Shown here: one piece after another, positions 1-7,039 of the stretch | How positions within the stretch are numbered: position 1 is the stretch's first letter | Layout of the letters: each line of letters opens with the position of its first letter | NCBI RefSeq assembly: GCF_021295315.1 | Contig: NZ_JAIMJA010000001.1 | Span: 1-64,000, forward strand | Origin: Motilimonas cestriensis | GTDB taxonomy: Bacteria; Pseudomonadota; Gammaproteobacteria; Enterobacterales; CBDFNC01 | Length of the DNA stretch: 64,000 nt | Direction: 5' to 3' | Notes under the pieces: generated by a model | Databases searched by the model: none | The model's input: only the letters and a program-made list of their open reading frames with translations | Told to the model about the DNA's origin: nothing | Position numbers and translations under genes: made by a program

Positions 1-124
1 TTTTGCCATTTGCTTCCTTCAGATTTCACCTCGCGGTGAACACCCTTGCATAGGCTAACGGTTCTCTCTCGATTGAGCCCGTAGAGGACTTTCACCTCCT
101 AGATCAACGCCATGCTCGGCGCAC
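1..124 (-). mobile_element. Group II intron, 5' end (domain I), cut by window edge
   Basis: Read on the minus strand, the sequence starting at 124 opens with GTGCGCC, the usual bacterial group II intron 5' end. It continues with the conserved GGAGGTGAAAGTCC block (complement of 86-99), a small hairpin (arms 25-30 and 35-40) and a TCTGAAGGAAGCA stretch (complement of 11-23). These are hallmarks of domain I of bacterial group II introns. The rest of the ribozyme and any reverse transcriptase/maturase gene would lie left of position 1, so completeness and subclass cannot be judged. The 5' exon starts at 125 and carries a stem-loop at 139-158. Confidence 0.75.
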
Positions 125-138
125 ACACCTGAATATGG

Positions 139-158
139 GGTGTCGGCTTCGCGACACC
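139..158 (-). terminator. GC-rich stem-loop between small gene and intron
   Basis: A perfect 7-bp stem GGTGTCG (139-145)/CGACACC (152-158) with a 6-nt loop lies 12 bases past the stop codon of the 171-458 gene. There is no strong T-run after it on either strand. It could be a weak terminator of that gene, or part of the recognition region used when the group II intron inserted 14 bases further on; some bacterial group II introns (class IIC) prefer sites after such hairpins. Which role is correct cannot be told from this sequence. Confidence 0.45.
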
Positions 159-170
159 TATTCTTGTATG

Positions 171-458
171 TTAAGTTTGCTCTTCACTAGTATTTATATT
201 GGAAGGATTTAACTTCTCTTTATTAAATAGGAAGAATAAGAAAAATGCATATCCAATAATGCCCAAAAACATATTAATAAAAACCCAATACAGCGGCATT
301 TGTTTAGGGCAAGCTTTAACTGCATGGATTATTGGCCACAGAAAAAGAAAGAGACCGGCAATAATTAATAAATTTTCACCTGCATGTTTAGATTCAAGAG
401 CAACTGCAATTGCAACTACAATTAATGTAGTGGCAATTGCTATAAAAACTTTTTTCAT
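171..458 (-). CDS. Small three-helix membrane protein of unknown function
   Basis: The gene encodes 95 aa with three hydrophobic stretches (about residues 4-20, 28-47 and 57-80) and a short polar C-terminal tail, so it is an inner-membrane protein. An AAGGAAG ribosome site lies 8 nt before the ATG. I do not recognise the family. It lies downstream of, and in the same direction as, another small orphan gene (534-824), and its 3' side abuts a group II intron, so it belongs to an accessory patch. No residues suggest an enzyme. An overlapping plus-strand frame (199-480) lacks these coding signs and was ignored. Confidence 0.6.
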   Translation of the reverse strand: MKKVFIAIATTLIVVAIAVALESKHAGENLLIIAGLFLFLWPIIHAVKACPKQMPLYWVFINMFLGIIGYAFFLFFLFNKEKLNPSNINTSEEQT

Positions 459-522
459 ATTACAACTTCCTTGTTATTAAATATTCGAGCTATCTGATAA
501 TTAACAATAAAACTTAACGACT

Positions 523-836
523 TGTTAGGGATATTACTCCAACATAGCCTCTTTAGTTTCAATGAGTAAGCGAGCAACTTCAAGTGCCTTTTTATTATTT
601 GCGGACAGTCCCATTGAGCCTGATTCTACTTTAATTAAATAAGCTGAAACCTCATGATCTTTAGAATCGTTGAGTAACAACTTAAAAACTTGAGGTAAAT
701 AGGATTGATATTCATCACGAGCCATCGGTATGTCACAAACACCTATAGGATCCCAAAGGTAAAATAGGATTTCATCAACTCGACGATATAGTCCTTTTTC
801 CGAAGTGCTGAGCTTATTATTCATATATCCCTAACA
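523..836. repeat. 12-bp inverted repeat exactly flanking a small gene
   Basis: TGTTAGGGATAT at 523-534 is the perfect reverse complement of ATATCCCTAACA at 825-836. The arms touch the stop (534) and start (824) codons of the enclosed 96-aa gene. On the coding strand the arms read TGTTAGGGATAT before the ATG and ATATCCCTAACA then AGTCGTTAAG after the stop. This resembles integron cassette boundaries (GTTRRRY and RYYYAAC core sites), but each core differs by one base from consensus and no complete attC site follows. It may be a decayed cassette. Confidence 0.6.
534..824 (-). CDS. Small conserved acidic protein, unknown function (cassette-like gene)
   Basis: This soluble 96-aa protein has no signal peptide or membrane segment. 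It contains the block LYRRVDEILFYLWDPIGV followed by DEYQSYLPQVFKLL, a WDPIG...DEY pattern I associate with small DUF1871-like proteins of unknown function that turn up in accessory regions; that assignment is from memory and uncertain. The ATG follows TTAGGGATAT, which gives a modest AGGG ribosome site. The gene fits tightly between two arms of a 12-bp inverted repeat. A role as an immunity or accessory protein is possible but unsupported. Confidence 0.6.
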   Translation of the reverse strand: MNNKLSTSEKGLYRRVDEILFYLWDPIGVCDIPMARDEYQSYLPQVFKLLLNDSKDHEVSAYLIKVESGSMGLSANNKKALEVARLLIETKEAMLE

Positions 837-955
837 GCGTATTACACGTTTTTCTTGATAAACCCAAACACTACCATCTAAGCCTAACCCATTAAAATAA
901 TTATTTATCATCCACTTACCACCGCTTTTCGCCATTAACTCTGAGCCCAGAGGAA

Positions 956-1103
956 AACAAAGCGAGCCTAGTATTTACCGAGACCAAATTTGGCCCCCAT
1001 AAAGGATTTAGCTGATTTTTTTGTGATTATATATCAAAGCGTTAGAGATGAGGTGTGAACAAAGCGAGACTTTTACAATTTATTTACCGCGCCAAAACTT
1101 GGC
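956..1103. repeat. Two diverged direct repeats, about 100 bp apart
   Basis: Copy 1 (956-994) and copy 2 (1058-1103) share AACAAAGCGAG, then TATTTACCG, then a CCAAA..TTGGC block, with small gaps. On the minus strand copy 2 carries the last codons and 3' flank of the 31-aa reading frame (1073-1168). Copy 1 matches the same end but without an intact frame. The simplest reading is a partial duplication of a small gene's 3' end followed by decay. Apart from the small frame, the stretch from 825 to 1479 holds no convincing gene. Confidence 0.5.
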
Positions 1104-1168
1104 AAAATCAGCCAACCCCCCATTATAACTGTATAAATAAACAGCACAAAAAGCAGGCGGTAGGTCAT
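1073..1168 (-). CDS. Probable 31-aa single-span membrane peptide
   Basis: A short frame starts at ATG 1168 with an ideal GGAGG ribosome site (CCTCC at 1176-1180 on the plus strand, 7 nt spacing) and ends with TAA at 1073. The product begins MTYRLLFVLFIYTVIMGGW and is a single hydrophobic helix with a short polar C-terminus. The same frame can be read upstream to 1321, but only the internal ATG has a good ribosome site and the upstream part has no coding look. A toxin-like or regulatory membrane peptide is possible; nothing in the sequence proves it is translated. Confidence 0.4.
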   Translation of the reverse strand: MTYRLLFVLFIYTVIMGGWLILPSFGAVNKL

Positions 1169-1284
1169 AGCTAAACCTCCATTTATCAAGACTATTAAAG
1201 CAAAGTTAGCCCTACTTGCTGATGGGCCACTGAGTTTGCTCGATGATAAGCCACCGATTCCGGTCGGCTGGCACAACCCTATCT

Positions 1285-1314
1285 CACGAGTATCAGGTAT
1301 GAATGATACTCGTG
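1285..1314. repeat. 11-bp perfect inverted repeat (operator or terminator-like)
   Basis: CACGAGTATCA (1285-1295) pairs perfectly with TGATACTCGTG (1304-1314) across an 8-nt loop. No T-run follows on either strand, so it is a poor intrinsic terminator. It lies between the small membrane peptide gene (minus) and the DUF5062-like gene (plus), so it may be an operator for one of the divergent transcripts. Confidence 0.4.
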
Positions 1315-1479
1315 TTAACATCTGTTGTAATCGCGCACTAAAACCAGCAACAATCTGCTACAAAACTGTTTTTTCCATTGGGCTCGTTCATTAATTTAGT
1401 TATAGTGAACCCAGATGTCTTGCCGTACTAACGGTGAAATAATGCTTTTGAACAGATAGTTAGCGATGCAGGATCAAGT

Positions 1480-1740
1480 ATGAAAAAAGTAAAGAACGAA
1501 GCACAATTGCTGAAAAAAGCACTGGAAATTGGCCTAAAATACGCCGCTCAGCGTGGTTATGGTCAGTTAGAAAAGTATGTCACGCAAAAAGATAAGGTTG
1601 AGGTGGTTTATCGTTTGTTGGTACAAGATAAGCAAATTACGCCGTTGCCTGCCGATAAAGAAGACAGCCAACAGCTTAAGCATAAGTTGATTATTTGGAT
1701 CAGTAAGATGCTGCCCGCTGATCACGAACTGCTCAAATAA
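1480..1740 (+). CDS. DUF5062-like small protein
   Basis: The gene encodes 86 aa, basic and helical, starting MKKVKNEAQLLKKALEIG and containing ITPLPADKED then HKLIIWISKMLP. This matches my memory of the DUF5062 family of Vibrio and Shewanella, whose function is unknown. No signal peptide or membrane segment is seen, so it is cytoplasmic. AGGA lies 7 nt before the ATG. It converges on murQ, leaving only 3 bases between the stop codons. A TATAGT element near 1402 could be a -10 box, but the promoter is not certain. Confidence 0.7.
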   Translation: MKKVKNEAQLLKKALEIGLKYAAQRGYGQLEKYVTQKDKVEVVYRLLVQDKQITPLPADKEDSQQLKHKLIIWISKMLPADHELLK

Positions 1741-1743
1741 ACG

Positions 1744-2649
1744 TTACAAACAAGGGCGAATAAAGCCTTTATTGTCAGCTAATAACGCTTTTGCGTCACT
1801 GGCTGACAACTGAGCTAACAGCATCACAATGGCGGTTTTACAATGACCGCCACATTGTAACAAGGCATCACTCGCCTGCTCTCTACTGCATTCTGTTGCT
1901 GCCATCACAATGTTTTTTTGCCGTTCAACCAGTTTGGCATTGGTCGCTTCTACATCCACCATTAGGTTGCCATAAACCTTACCAATGCGGATCATCGCGC
2001 CAGTGGTAAGCATATTCAAAATCAGCTTTTGCGCTGTACCTGCTTTCATTCTTGATGAGCCAGTTACCACCTCTGGACCAACCACTGCGCATATTTCAAT
2101 GTCAGCCAATTGCGCCATAGGGCAAGCCGGATTACAGGCCACGCTGATCACTGTCGCGCCTTGCGCTTTAGCATAATCCATCGCGCCCAGCACATAAGGG
2201 GTACGGCCACTTGCCGCAATGCCCACCAGCACGTCTTGGTCACTAAAATTAATCTGCTGTAAATCGATTCCGCCCTGCTCGCGATTATCTTCTGCGTTTT
2301 CCACTGCCGCTAAAATGGCTTGATGACCACCAGCAATTAAGCCCACCACTTGGCTAGGGTCGCTGCCAAAAGTAGGCGGACATTCACTGGCATCTAAAAT
2401 GCCTAATCGTCCTGAGGTACCAGCGCCAACGTAGATCAACCGTCCTCCTTGTTGCAAGGCGGCGGCGATAACATCCACACTATGACTAATAGCGGGTAAA
2501 GCAGCCTCAACAGCAAGGGGCACCTTTTGGTCTTGCGCGTTAATCACTTTTAGCATGTCGAATGTGCTTAGGGTATCAATGTGCTCACTGGCAGGGTTAC
2601 GACTTTCAGTAACAAGATGATTCAATTTTATTTGCATGGATTGGGCCAT
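1744..2649 (-). CDS. murQ: N-acetylmuramic acid 6-phosphate etherase MurQ
   Basis: This 301-aa protein cleaves the lactyl ether of MurNAc-6-phosphate, giving GlcNAc-6-phosphate and D-lactate in cell-wall recycling. It is a full-length sugar isomerase (SIS) domain protein. The family signature VGAGTSGRLGILDASECPP, with its catalytic Glu, is at about residues 74-92, and AAVENAEDN, with the second Glu, is near 115. SSRMKAGTAQK, another conserved phosphate-site block, follows. The upstream DUF2956 gene ends 15 bases before it, so the two are probably cotranscribed. The usual partners (anmK, murP) are not adjacent. The D-lactate product could feed the D-lactate-type dehydrogenase at 7040-9931, but that link is only inference. 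Confidence 0.96.
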   Translation of the reverse strand: MAQSMQIKLNHLVTESRNPASEHIDTLSTFDMLKVINAQDQKVPLAVEAALPAISHSVDVIAAALQQGGRLIYVGAGTSGRLGILDASECPPTFGSDPSQVVGLIAGGHQAILAAVENAEDNREQGGIDLQQINFSDQDVLVGIAASGRTPYVLGAMDYAKAQGATVISVACNPACPMAQLADIEICAVVGPEVVTGSSRMKAGTAQKLILNMLTTGAMIRIGKVYGNLMVDVEATNAKLVERQKNIVMAATECSREQASDALLQCGGHCKTAIVMLLAQLSASDAKALLADNKGFIRPCL

Positions 2650-2664
2650 CGCCTTTGCAGAATA

Positions 2665-3021
2665 TTAAGGGTGAAGTAGAAAAAAGTAACCCGCAAAGCC
2701 GAGCCAACTGACCGCTAATAACAGCCAAGGTAATACGCTTTGTTTTGCCGTTGTTGGTTGTGTCGGCAATGTTTCATTACTTATGGTTGGGTTAGTATGC
2801 TCTTGCTCAAGGGTTGATTTAGCTTGTTGTAACTTACGCTTTTGCTTATCTAATTCGCGGGCTTTTTCTTTATTGCGCTTTTTATATTCTTCAATGCCCT
2901 TTTGAATGCCTTGTGCAATCAGTTTGGTCTGCTCTTTGGTCTGACCCGGTTTTTGCGTGGCTTTTGCTACTTGCAATGCTTCAGCAACCACTTCCGGTGA
3001 CACACTATTTCGTTTTGCCAT
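2665..3021 (-). CDS. DUF2956 family protein, C-terminal membrane anchor
   Basis: The start is taken at ATG 3021 (MAKRNSVSPEVVAEALQ), not the longer frame to 3102, because AAGAG precedes it and the family starts this way. It gives 118 aa: a conserved N-terminal motif, a strongly charged helical, probably coiled-coil middle rich in Lys/Glu/Arg/Gln (about residues 45-80), and a C-terminal hydrophobic segment (LPWLLLAVSWLGFAGYFFLL). It is therefore likely a tail-anchored inner-membrane protein facing the cytoplasm. DUF2956 has no known function. It lies directly upstream of murQ. Confidence 0.75.
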   Translation of the reverse strand: MAKRNSVSPEVVAEALQVAKATQKPGQTKEQTKLIAQGIQKGIEEYKKRNKEKARELDKQKRKLQQAKSTLEQEHTNPTISNETLPTQPTTAKQSVLPWLLLAVSWLGFAGYFFLLHP

Positions 3022-3198
3022 GTTTACTCTTTGCTTAGGTACGTTAGGGCTATTATGCAATAGCATCAGAGCAACGCAACGGTCAGCGTGATAAAGATCC
3101 ATTACTGACTTTTAACTCAGTGATAACAGCCACGCTCATTCCGCCAAAGTAGTTTACTTTTAGCCAGCTATCACCATAGAGAACACTAATAAGGGCGT

Positions 3199-3241
3199 AT
3201 TTATACAACTTATTTATCCATGAAAATTAAGTTGTATAAAT
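3199..3241. repeat. 14-bp perfect AT-rich inverted repeat downstream of ppsR
   Basis: ATTTATACAACTTA (3199-3212) is the exact reverse complement of TAAGTTGTATAAAT (3228-3241), with a 15-nt spacer. It lies just past the ppsR stop and upstream of the DUF2956-murQ pair, all on the minus strand. It is AT-rich with no T-run, so it is not a typical terminator. It may be an operator for DUF2956-murQ. Confidence 0.45.
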
Positions 3242-3266
3242 TATCAAGCCTATAAAATAAAAAATA

Positions 3267-4100
3267 TCAGCACATAACCCTTTTTAAGCCACTAAGTTCT
3301 AACAACCTCGTTGAGATTTCTTCTACTGATAACGTAGTGGTATTTAGGTAAGGGATCGCTTCACGTCGAAATAAAGATTCCACTCGATTTAGCTCTTTTT
3401 CACATTGTTTTTGACTGCAATATTCACTATTTACATAACGCTCGTGTCGGATAGCCATTAAACGGTCAGTATTTATGGTGAGCCCGAAGGCCTTGAAACG
3501 AAAGGGCTCAATCTCTTTTGGCAGCTTTAACGACGCCATATCATCTTCAATAAACGGGTAATTAACGGCGCGAATACCAAACTGCATAGCAAGGTATAAA
3601 CTGGTGGGGGTTTTTCCACATCGCGACACGCCAAGTAGAATAATATCAGCTTGTTCTAAGTTGTTTAACGACATGCCATCATCGTGGGCCAAGGTGTATT
3701 CCACAGCTGCTATTCGGTTTTGATAACTGGCGGCATCTTTTTCAATGCTGTGGGAACGGTGTAACTGTGGTGATGGCGCTAACCCAAGATCGCGTTTTAA
3801 TGGTGCAACTAAACAATTTAATACATCATAAAAATACCCATTCCCTTGTTCAATAATGGCCTTGACTTCAGGGATCACGATTGAAAAAAACACTAATGGC
3901 TTTTGCCCAGTGCTAACATGCTTTTGATTAATAAGGCTTTTAACATAAATGGCACGTTCTTCAGTTTCAACAAAAGGCAGTGTTATCTGCGCAATTTCAA
4001 TCGGAAACTGGCCCAAAACCGCATGACCTAATGTCTCAGATGTAATAGCGGTACCATCAGAAACGTAAAACACATCACGAAAATTTTTTTTGCACTGCAT
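3267..4100 (-). CDS. ppsR: PEP synthase regulatory protein (kinase/pyrophosphorylase)
   Basis: The 277-aa product (DUF299 family, YdiA/PpsR) is the bifunctional ADP-dependent kinase and phosphate-dependent pyrophosphorylase that switches PEP synthase off and on. The N-terminus FYVSDGTAITSETLGHAVL is the family signature, and a P-loop-like GVSRCGKTPTSLYLA is at about residue 157. The length equals that of E. coli PpsR. It is divergent from ppsA across 246 bp, the arrangement found in E. coli, which supports the assignment. The start is the first ATG in frame; the ribosome site is weak. Confidence 0.96.
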   Translation of the reverse strand: MQCKKNFRDVFYVSDGTAITSETLGHAVLGQFPIEIAQITLPFVETEERAIYVKSLINQKHVSTGQKPLVFFSIVIPEVKAIIEQGNGYFYDVLNCLVAPLKRDLGLAPSPQLHRSHSIEKDAASYQNRIAAVEYTLAHDDGMSLNNLEQADIILLGVSRCGKTPTSLYLAMQFGIRAVNYPFIEDDMASLKLPKEIEPFRFKAFGLTINTDRLMAIRHERYVNSEYCSQKQCEKELNRVESLFRREAIPYLNTTTLSVEEISTRLLELSGLKRVMC

Positions 4101-4346
4101 AAGAAGTTGAATCCTTTATGACGTCCTGTAATTTCAAAGCCGTGAATATTGATAACTAAATTTTCACAGTAATTTTACAAACCTATGGCTAAAGTGAGCA
4201 TCATTGTGGATCAGTGGCTAACTTCACGCCACTGAAAAACAGCTAATTGAGACTTTAGTAACGCGCGACTAGCAACCTCACCGTTGCGTAGCGACTAAAT
4301 GATAAGACGTAACATTTATTGTAAAACAAAGTCTAGGAGACATACC
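4101..4346. promoter_or_regulatory. Divergent promoter region between ppsR and ppsA
   Basis: This 246-bp non-coding stretch separates the two divergent genes and must carry promoters for both. A ribosome site AGGAGA at 4335-4340 serves ppsA. I looked for a Cra/FruR-type palindrome, as found before E. coli ppsA, and did not see a convincing one. Confidence 0.5.
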
Positions 4347-6728
4347 GTGGATCAGAATGTGGTTTGGTACGATGCTTTATCAATGAACGATGTTGATAAA
4401 GTGGGAGGTAAAAACGCATCTTTAGGTGAGATGGTTGCCAATCTTTCAAATGCTGGGGTAAAAGTGCCAAATGGTTATGCTACCACCGCTTTTGCTTTTA
4501 ACCAATTTTTAGAAACCAACCAGTTAAATGATCGAATTTATCAATTGCTTGATAAATTGGATGTCGATGATGTTAACGCATTAAAAGCAGCGGGAACCAC
4601 AATCCGCCAATGGGTGCTGGATGCCCCTTTTCCTGCTGAATTAGAAGATGGCATTCGACGCTTTTATCAAGCTCTGGGGGACGGTGACGAAATGCTGCCG
4701 GTGGCCGTTCGCTCTTCGGCAACTGCTGAAGATCTCCCCGATGCATCTTTTGCAGGTCAACAAGAAACCTTCTTAAATGTTCGTGGCATTGATGCGGTAA
4801 TTGAAGCGACTAAACATGTCTTTGCTTCGCTGTTCAATGATCGTGCTATCTCCTATCGCGTTCACCAAGGTTTTGACCATAAAGGTGTTGCTCTTTCTGC
4901 TGGTATTCAGCGCATGGTGCGTTCAGATAAAGCGTCATCTGGCGTGATGTTTACTCTTGATACTGAATCAGGCTTTGATCAAGTAGTGTTCATTACCTCC
5001 TCATGGGGCTTAGGTGAAATGGTAGTGCAAGGTGCGGTGAATCCAGACGAATTCTACGTTCACAAACCTATGCTACAAGCGGGGAATCATGCCGTGGTAC
5101 GTCGCACATTTGGCTCGAAACTCATTAAAATGGTTTACGCCGACGGCAAAGAAATCGGCACGCAAGTTGAGGTGATTGACACCACCACCCAAGAGCAGCG
5201 CCAATATTCCCTAAGGGATGACGAAATTGAAGAGTTGGCAAAACAGGCGGTGATCATTGAAAAGCACTACGGTCGCCCAATGGATATCGAGTGGGCAAAA
5301 GACGGTGTAACGGGTGAGCTATTGATTGTTCAAGCCCGCCCTGAAACGGTTCGTTCGCGCGATGATAAGCATGTAATGGAACGCTTCCAATTAAACAATC
5401 AATCATCAAACCAAACCTTGATTGAAGGCAGAGCAATTGGTCAACGTATTGGTGCGGGTGTGGTACGCGTTGTCACAAGCCTTGAGCAAATGGATCAAGT
5501 GCAAGCTGGCGATGTGCTGGTTGCCGATATGACAGATCCGGATTGGGAGCCGGTGATGAAAAAAGCGGCGGCAATTGTGACCAACCGCGGTGGCCGGACT
5601 TGTCATGCTGCAATCATTGCCCGTGAATTGGGCATTCCCGCGGTCGTTGGTTGTGGTGATGCCACCAGCTTACTAGAGAATGGGCAATCGGTTACGGTTT
5701 CTTGTGCTCAAGGTGAAACCGGTTATGTGTTTGCAGGAGAATTGGATTTTGAAATTAAACGTTCATCAGTCAGCGACCTACCCGACTTGCCATTAAAGGT
5801 CATGATGAATGTCGGTAACCCTGACCGCGCGTTTGATTTTGCCACTATTCCAAATGAAGGAGTTGGACTTGCACGTTTAGAATTCATTATTAACAAAATG
5901 ATCAGCATTCATCCAAAAGCCCTGCTGAATTACGATGAACAATCAGCCGAGTTAAAAGCTGAAATTGATCAACGCATCGTCGGTTACGCGAGCCCCGTTG
6001 AGTTCTATATTGAAAAACTAACTGAAGGCATTGCAACGTTAGCTGCCGCATTCTGGCCAAAACGGGTGATAGTGCGAATGTCTGATTTCAAATCAAATGA
6101 ATACCGTAATTTAGTGGGTGGCGTTAATTACGAACCCACTGAAGAAAACCCCATGCTCGGTTTTCGCGGTGCATCTCGTTACATTTCAGAAAAGTTTCAA
6201 GATTGTTTTGCTTTGGAGTGTGAAGCAATGAAACGAGTGCGTAACAAAATGGGTTTGAAAAACGTTGAAATAATGATCCCATTTGTACGCACCACGACAG
6301 AAGCGGCAGCTGTGATTGATCTACTGGCAAAGTTTGATCTACGCCGCGGCGAAGATGGCTTAAAAGTGATTATGATGTGTGAATTACCTGCCAATGCTAT
6401 TTTGGCTGACGACTTTCTAAAGTTCTTTGATGGCTTCTCAATCGGCTCGAACGATATGACACAATTAACCCTTGGTCTTGACCGCGATTCTGGCGAAATT
6501 GCTCATATGTTCGACGAGCGCAACCCTGCGGTGAAAGCCATGCTTGCAATGGCGATTAAAGCTGCCAATAAAGCCGGTAAATACGTGGGTATCTGTGGCC
6601 AAGGCCCATCCGATCATGATGATCTAGCCCAATGGTTAATGGAGCAAGGCATCGATTCGGTTTCTTTAAATCCCGACACGGTGCTTGAAACTTGGCTACA
6701 TTTAGGTGCAACTAAACCTGAGCAGTAA
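4347..6728 (+). CDS. ppsA: Phosphoenolpyruvate synthase PpsA
   Basis: This enzyme converts pyruvate and ATP to PEP, AMP and phosphate, the entry to gluconeogenesis from C3 acids. The start is GTG 4347, 6 nt after AGGAGA; it gives 793 aa, matching E. coli PpsA (792), whereas the in-frame ATG at 4299 adds 16 unrelated residues. The order is an N-terminal ATP-binding domain ([31 protein letters not shown]), the phosphohistidine domain with [21 protein letters not shown] (catalytic His near 420), and the C-terminal PEP/pyruvate TIM barrel ending [18 protein letters not shown]. It pairs with the divergent ppsR. Confidence 0.98.
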   Translation: MDQNVVWYDALSMNDVDKVGGKNASLGEMVANLSNAGVKVPNGYATTAFAFNQFLETNQLNDRIYQLLDKLDVDDVNALKAAGTTIRQWVLDAPFPAELEDGIRRFYQALGDGDEMLPVAVRSSATAEDLPDASFAGQQETFLNVRGIDAVIEATKHVFASLFNDRAISYRVHQGFDHKGVALSAGIQRMVRSDKASSGVMFTLDTESGFDQVVFITSSWGLGEMVVQGAVNPDEFYVHKPMLQAGNHAVVRRTFGSKLIKMVYADGKEIGTQVEVIDTTTQEQRQYSLRDDEIEELAKQAVIIEKHYGRPMDIEWAKDGVTGELLIVQARPETVRSRDDKHVMERFQLNNQSSNQTLIEGRAIGQRIGAGVVRVVTSLEQMDQVQAGDVLVADMTDPDWEPVMKKAAAIVTNRGGRTCHAAIIARELGIPAVVGCGDATSLLENGQSVTVSCAQGETGYVFAGELDFEIKRSSVSDLPDLPLKVMMNVGNPDRAFDFATIPNEGVGLARLEFIINKMISIHPKALLNYDEQSAELKAEIDQRIVGYASPVEFYIEKLTEGIATLAAAFWPKRVIVRMSDFKSNEYRNLVGGVNYEPTEENPMLGFRGASRYISEKFQDCFALECEAMKRVRNKMGLKNVEIMIPFVRTTTEAAAVIDLLAKFDLRRGEDGLKVIMMCELPANAILADDFLKFFDGFSIGSNDMTQLTLGLDRDSGEIAHMFDERNPAVKAMLAMAIKAANKAGKYVGICGQGPSDHDDLAQWLMEQGIDSVSLNPDTVLETWLHLGATKPEQ

Positions 6729-7039
6729 CGACTAATTAATAGTTAAACACTATTCAGCCTGGGTTTTGTTTAAGTTTATCGCAGCCAGATAGAGTATGTT
6801 ATACGGCAAAATTTCATTTTCAGGGATGAAAAGGCGAAACGTATAGGCATATATTCACAGCATTTTTGCAGGAAAGCATGCGATTACGCTTATCCAAAAT
6901 TCAGGTTCTTAAATTAAATAAATCACCACGGCCTTGGCTGTGGTGATTGGTTGATATACAAAGAACTTTTTTAATCTAATGGGTGGATACGCTCACTCAG
7001 CGAGGTGTAACGTTGCCGCCAGCACTTGACATTTTTAAT
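6729..7039. other. Intergenic region between ppsA and dehydrogenase, with hairpin
   Basis: No gene is seen in these 311 bases. A 9-bp stem AATCACCAC (6921-6929)/GTGGTGATT (6940-6948) lies in the middle. On the minus strand it is followed by ATTTATTTAATTT, so it is a plausible terminator for the dehydrogenase gene reading leftward, and it may also stop ppsA transcripts. Confidence 0.5.

Noticed and set aside
199-480. 93-aa plus-strand frame opposite the small membrane protein gene
   Set aside because: It is antisense to a frame with a good ribosome site and clear membrane helices, and has no features of its own.
825-1060. Complete attC recombination site next to the 96-aa gene
   Set aside because: Core-site-like fragments (CTAACGC, GTTAGGG) occur but the paired arms and spacing of a full attC could not be built on either side.
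1169-1321. Upstream extension of the small membrane peptide frame to an 82-aa protein
   Set aside because: No ribosome site at the far start, no coding look, and a palindrome lies in the extended part; only the 31-aa part has support.
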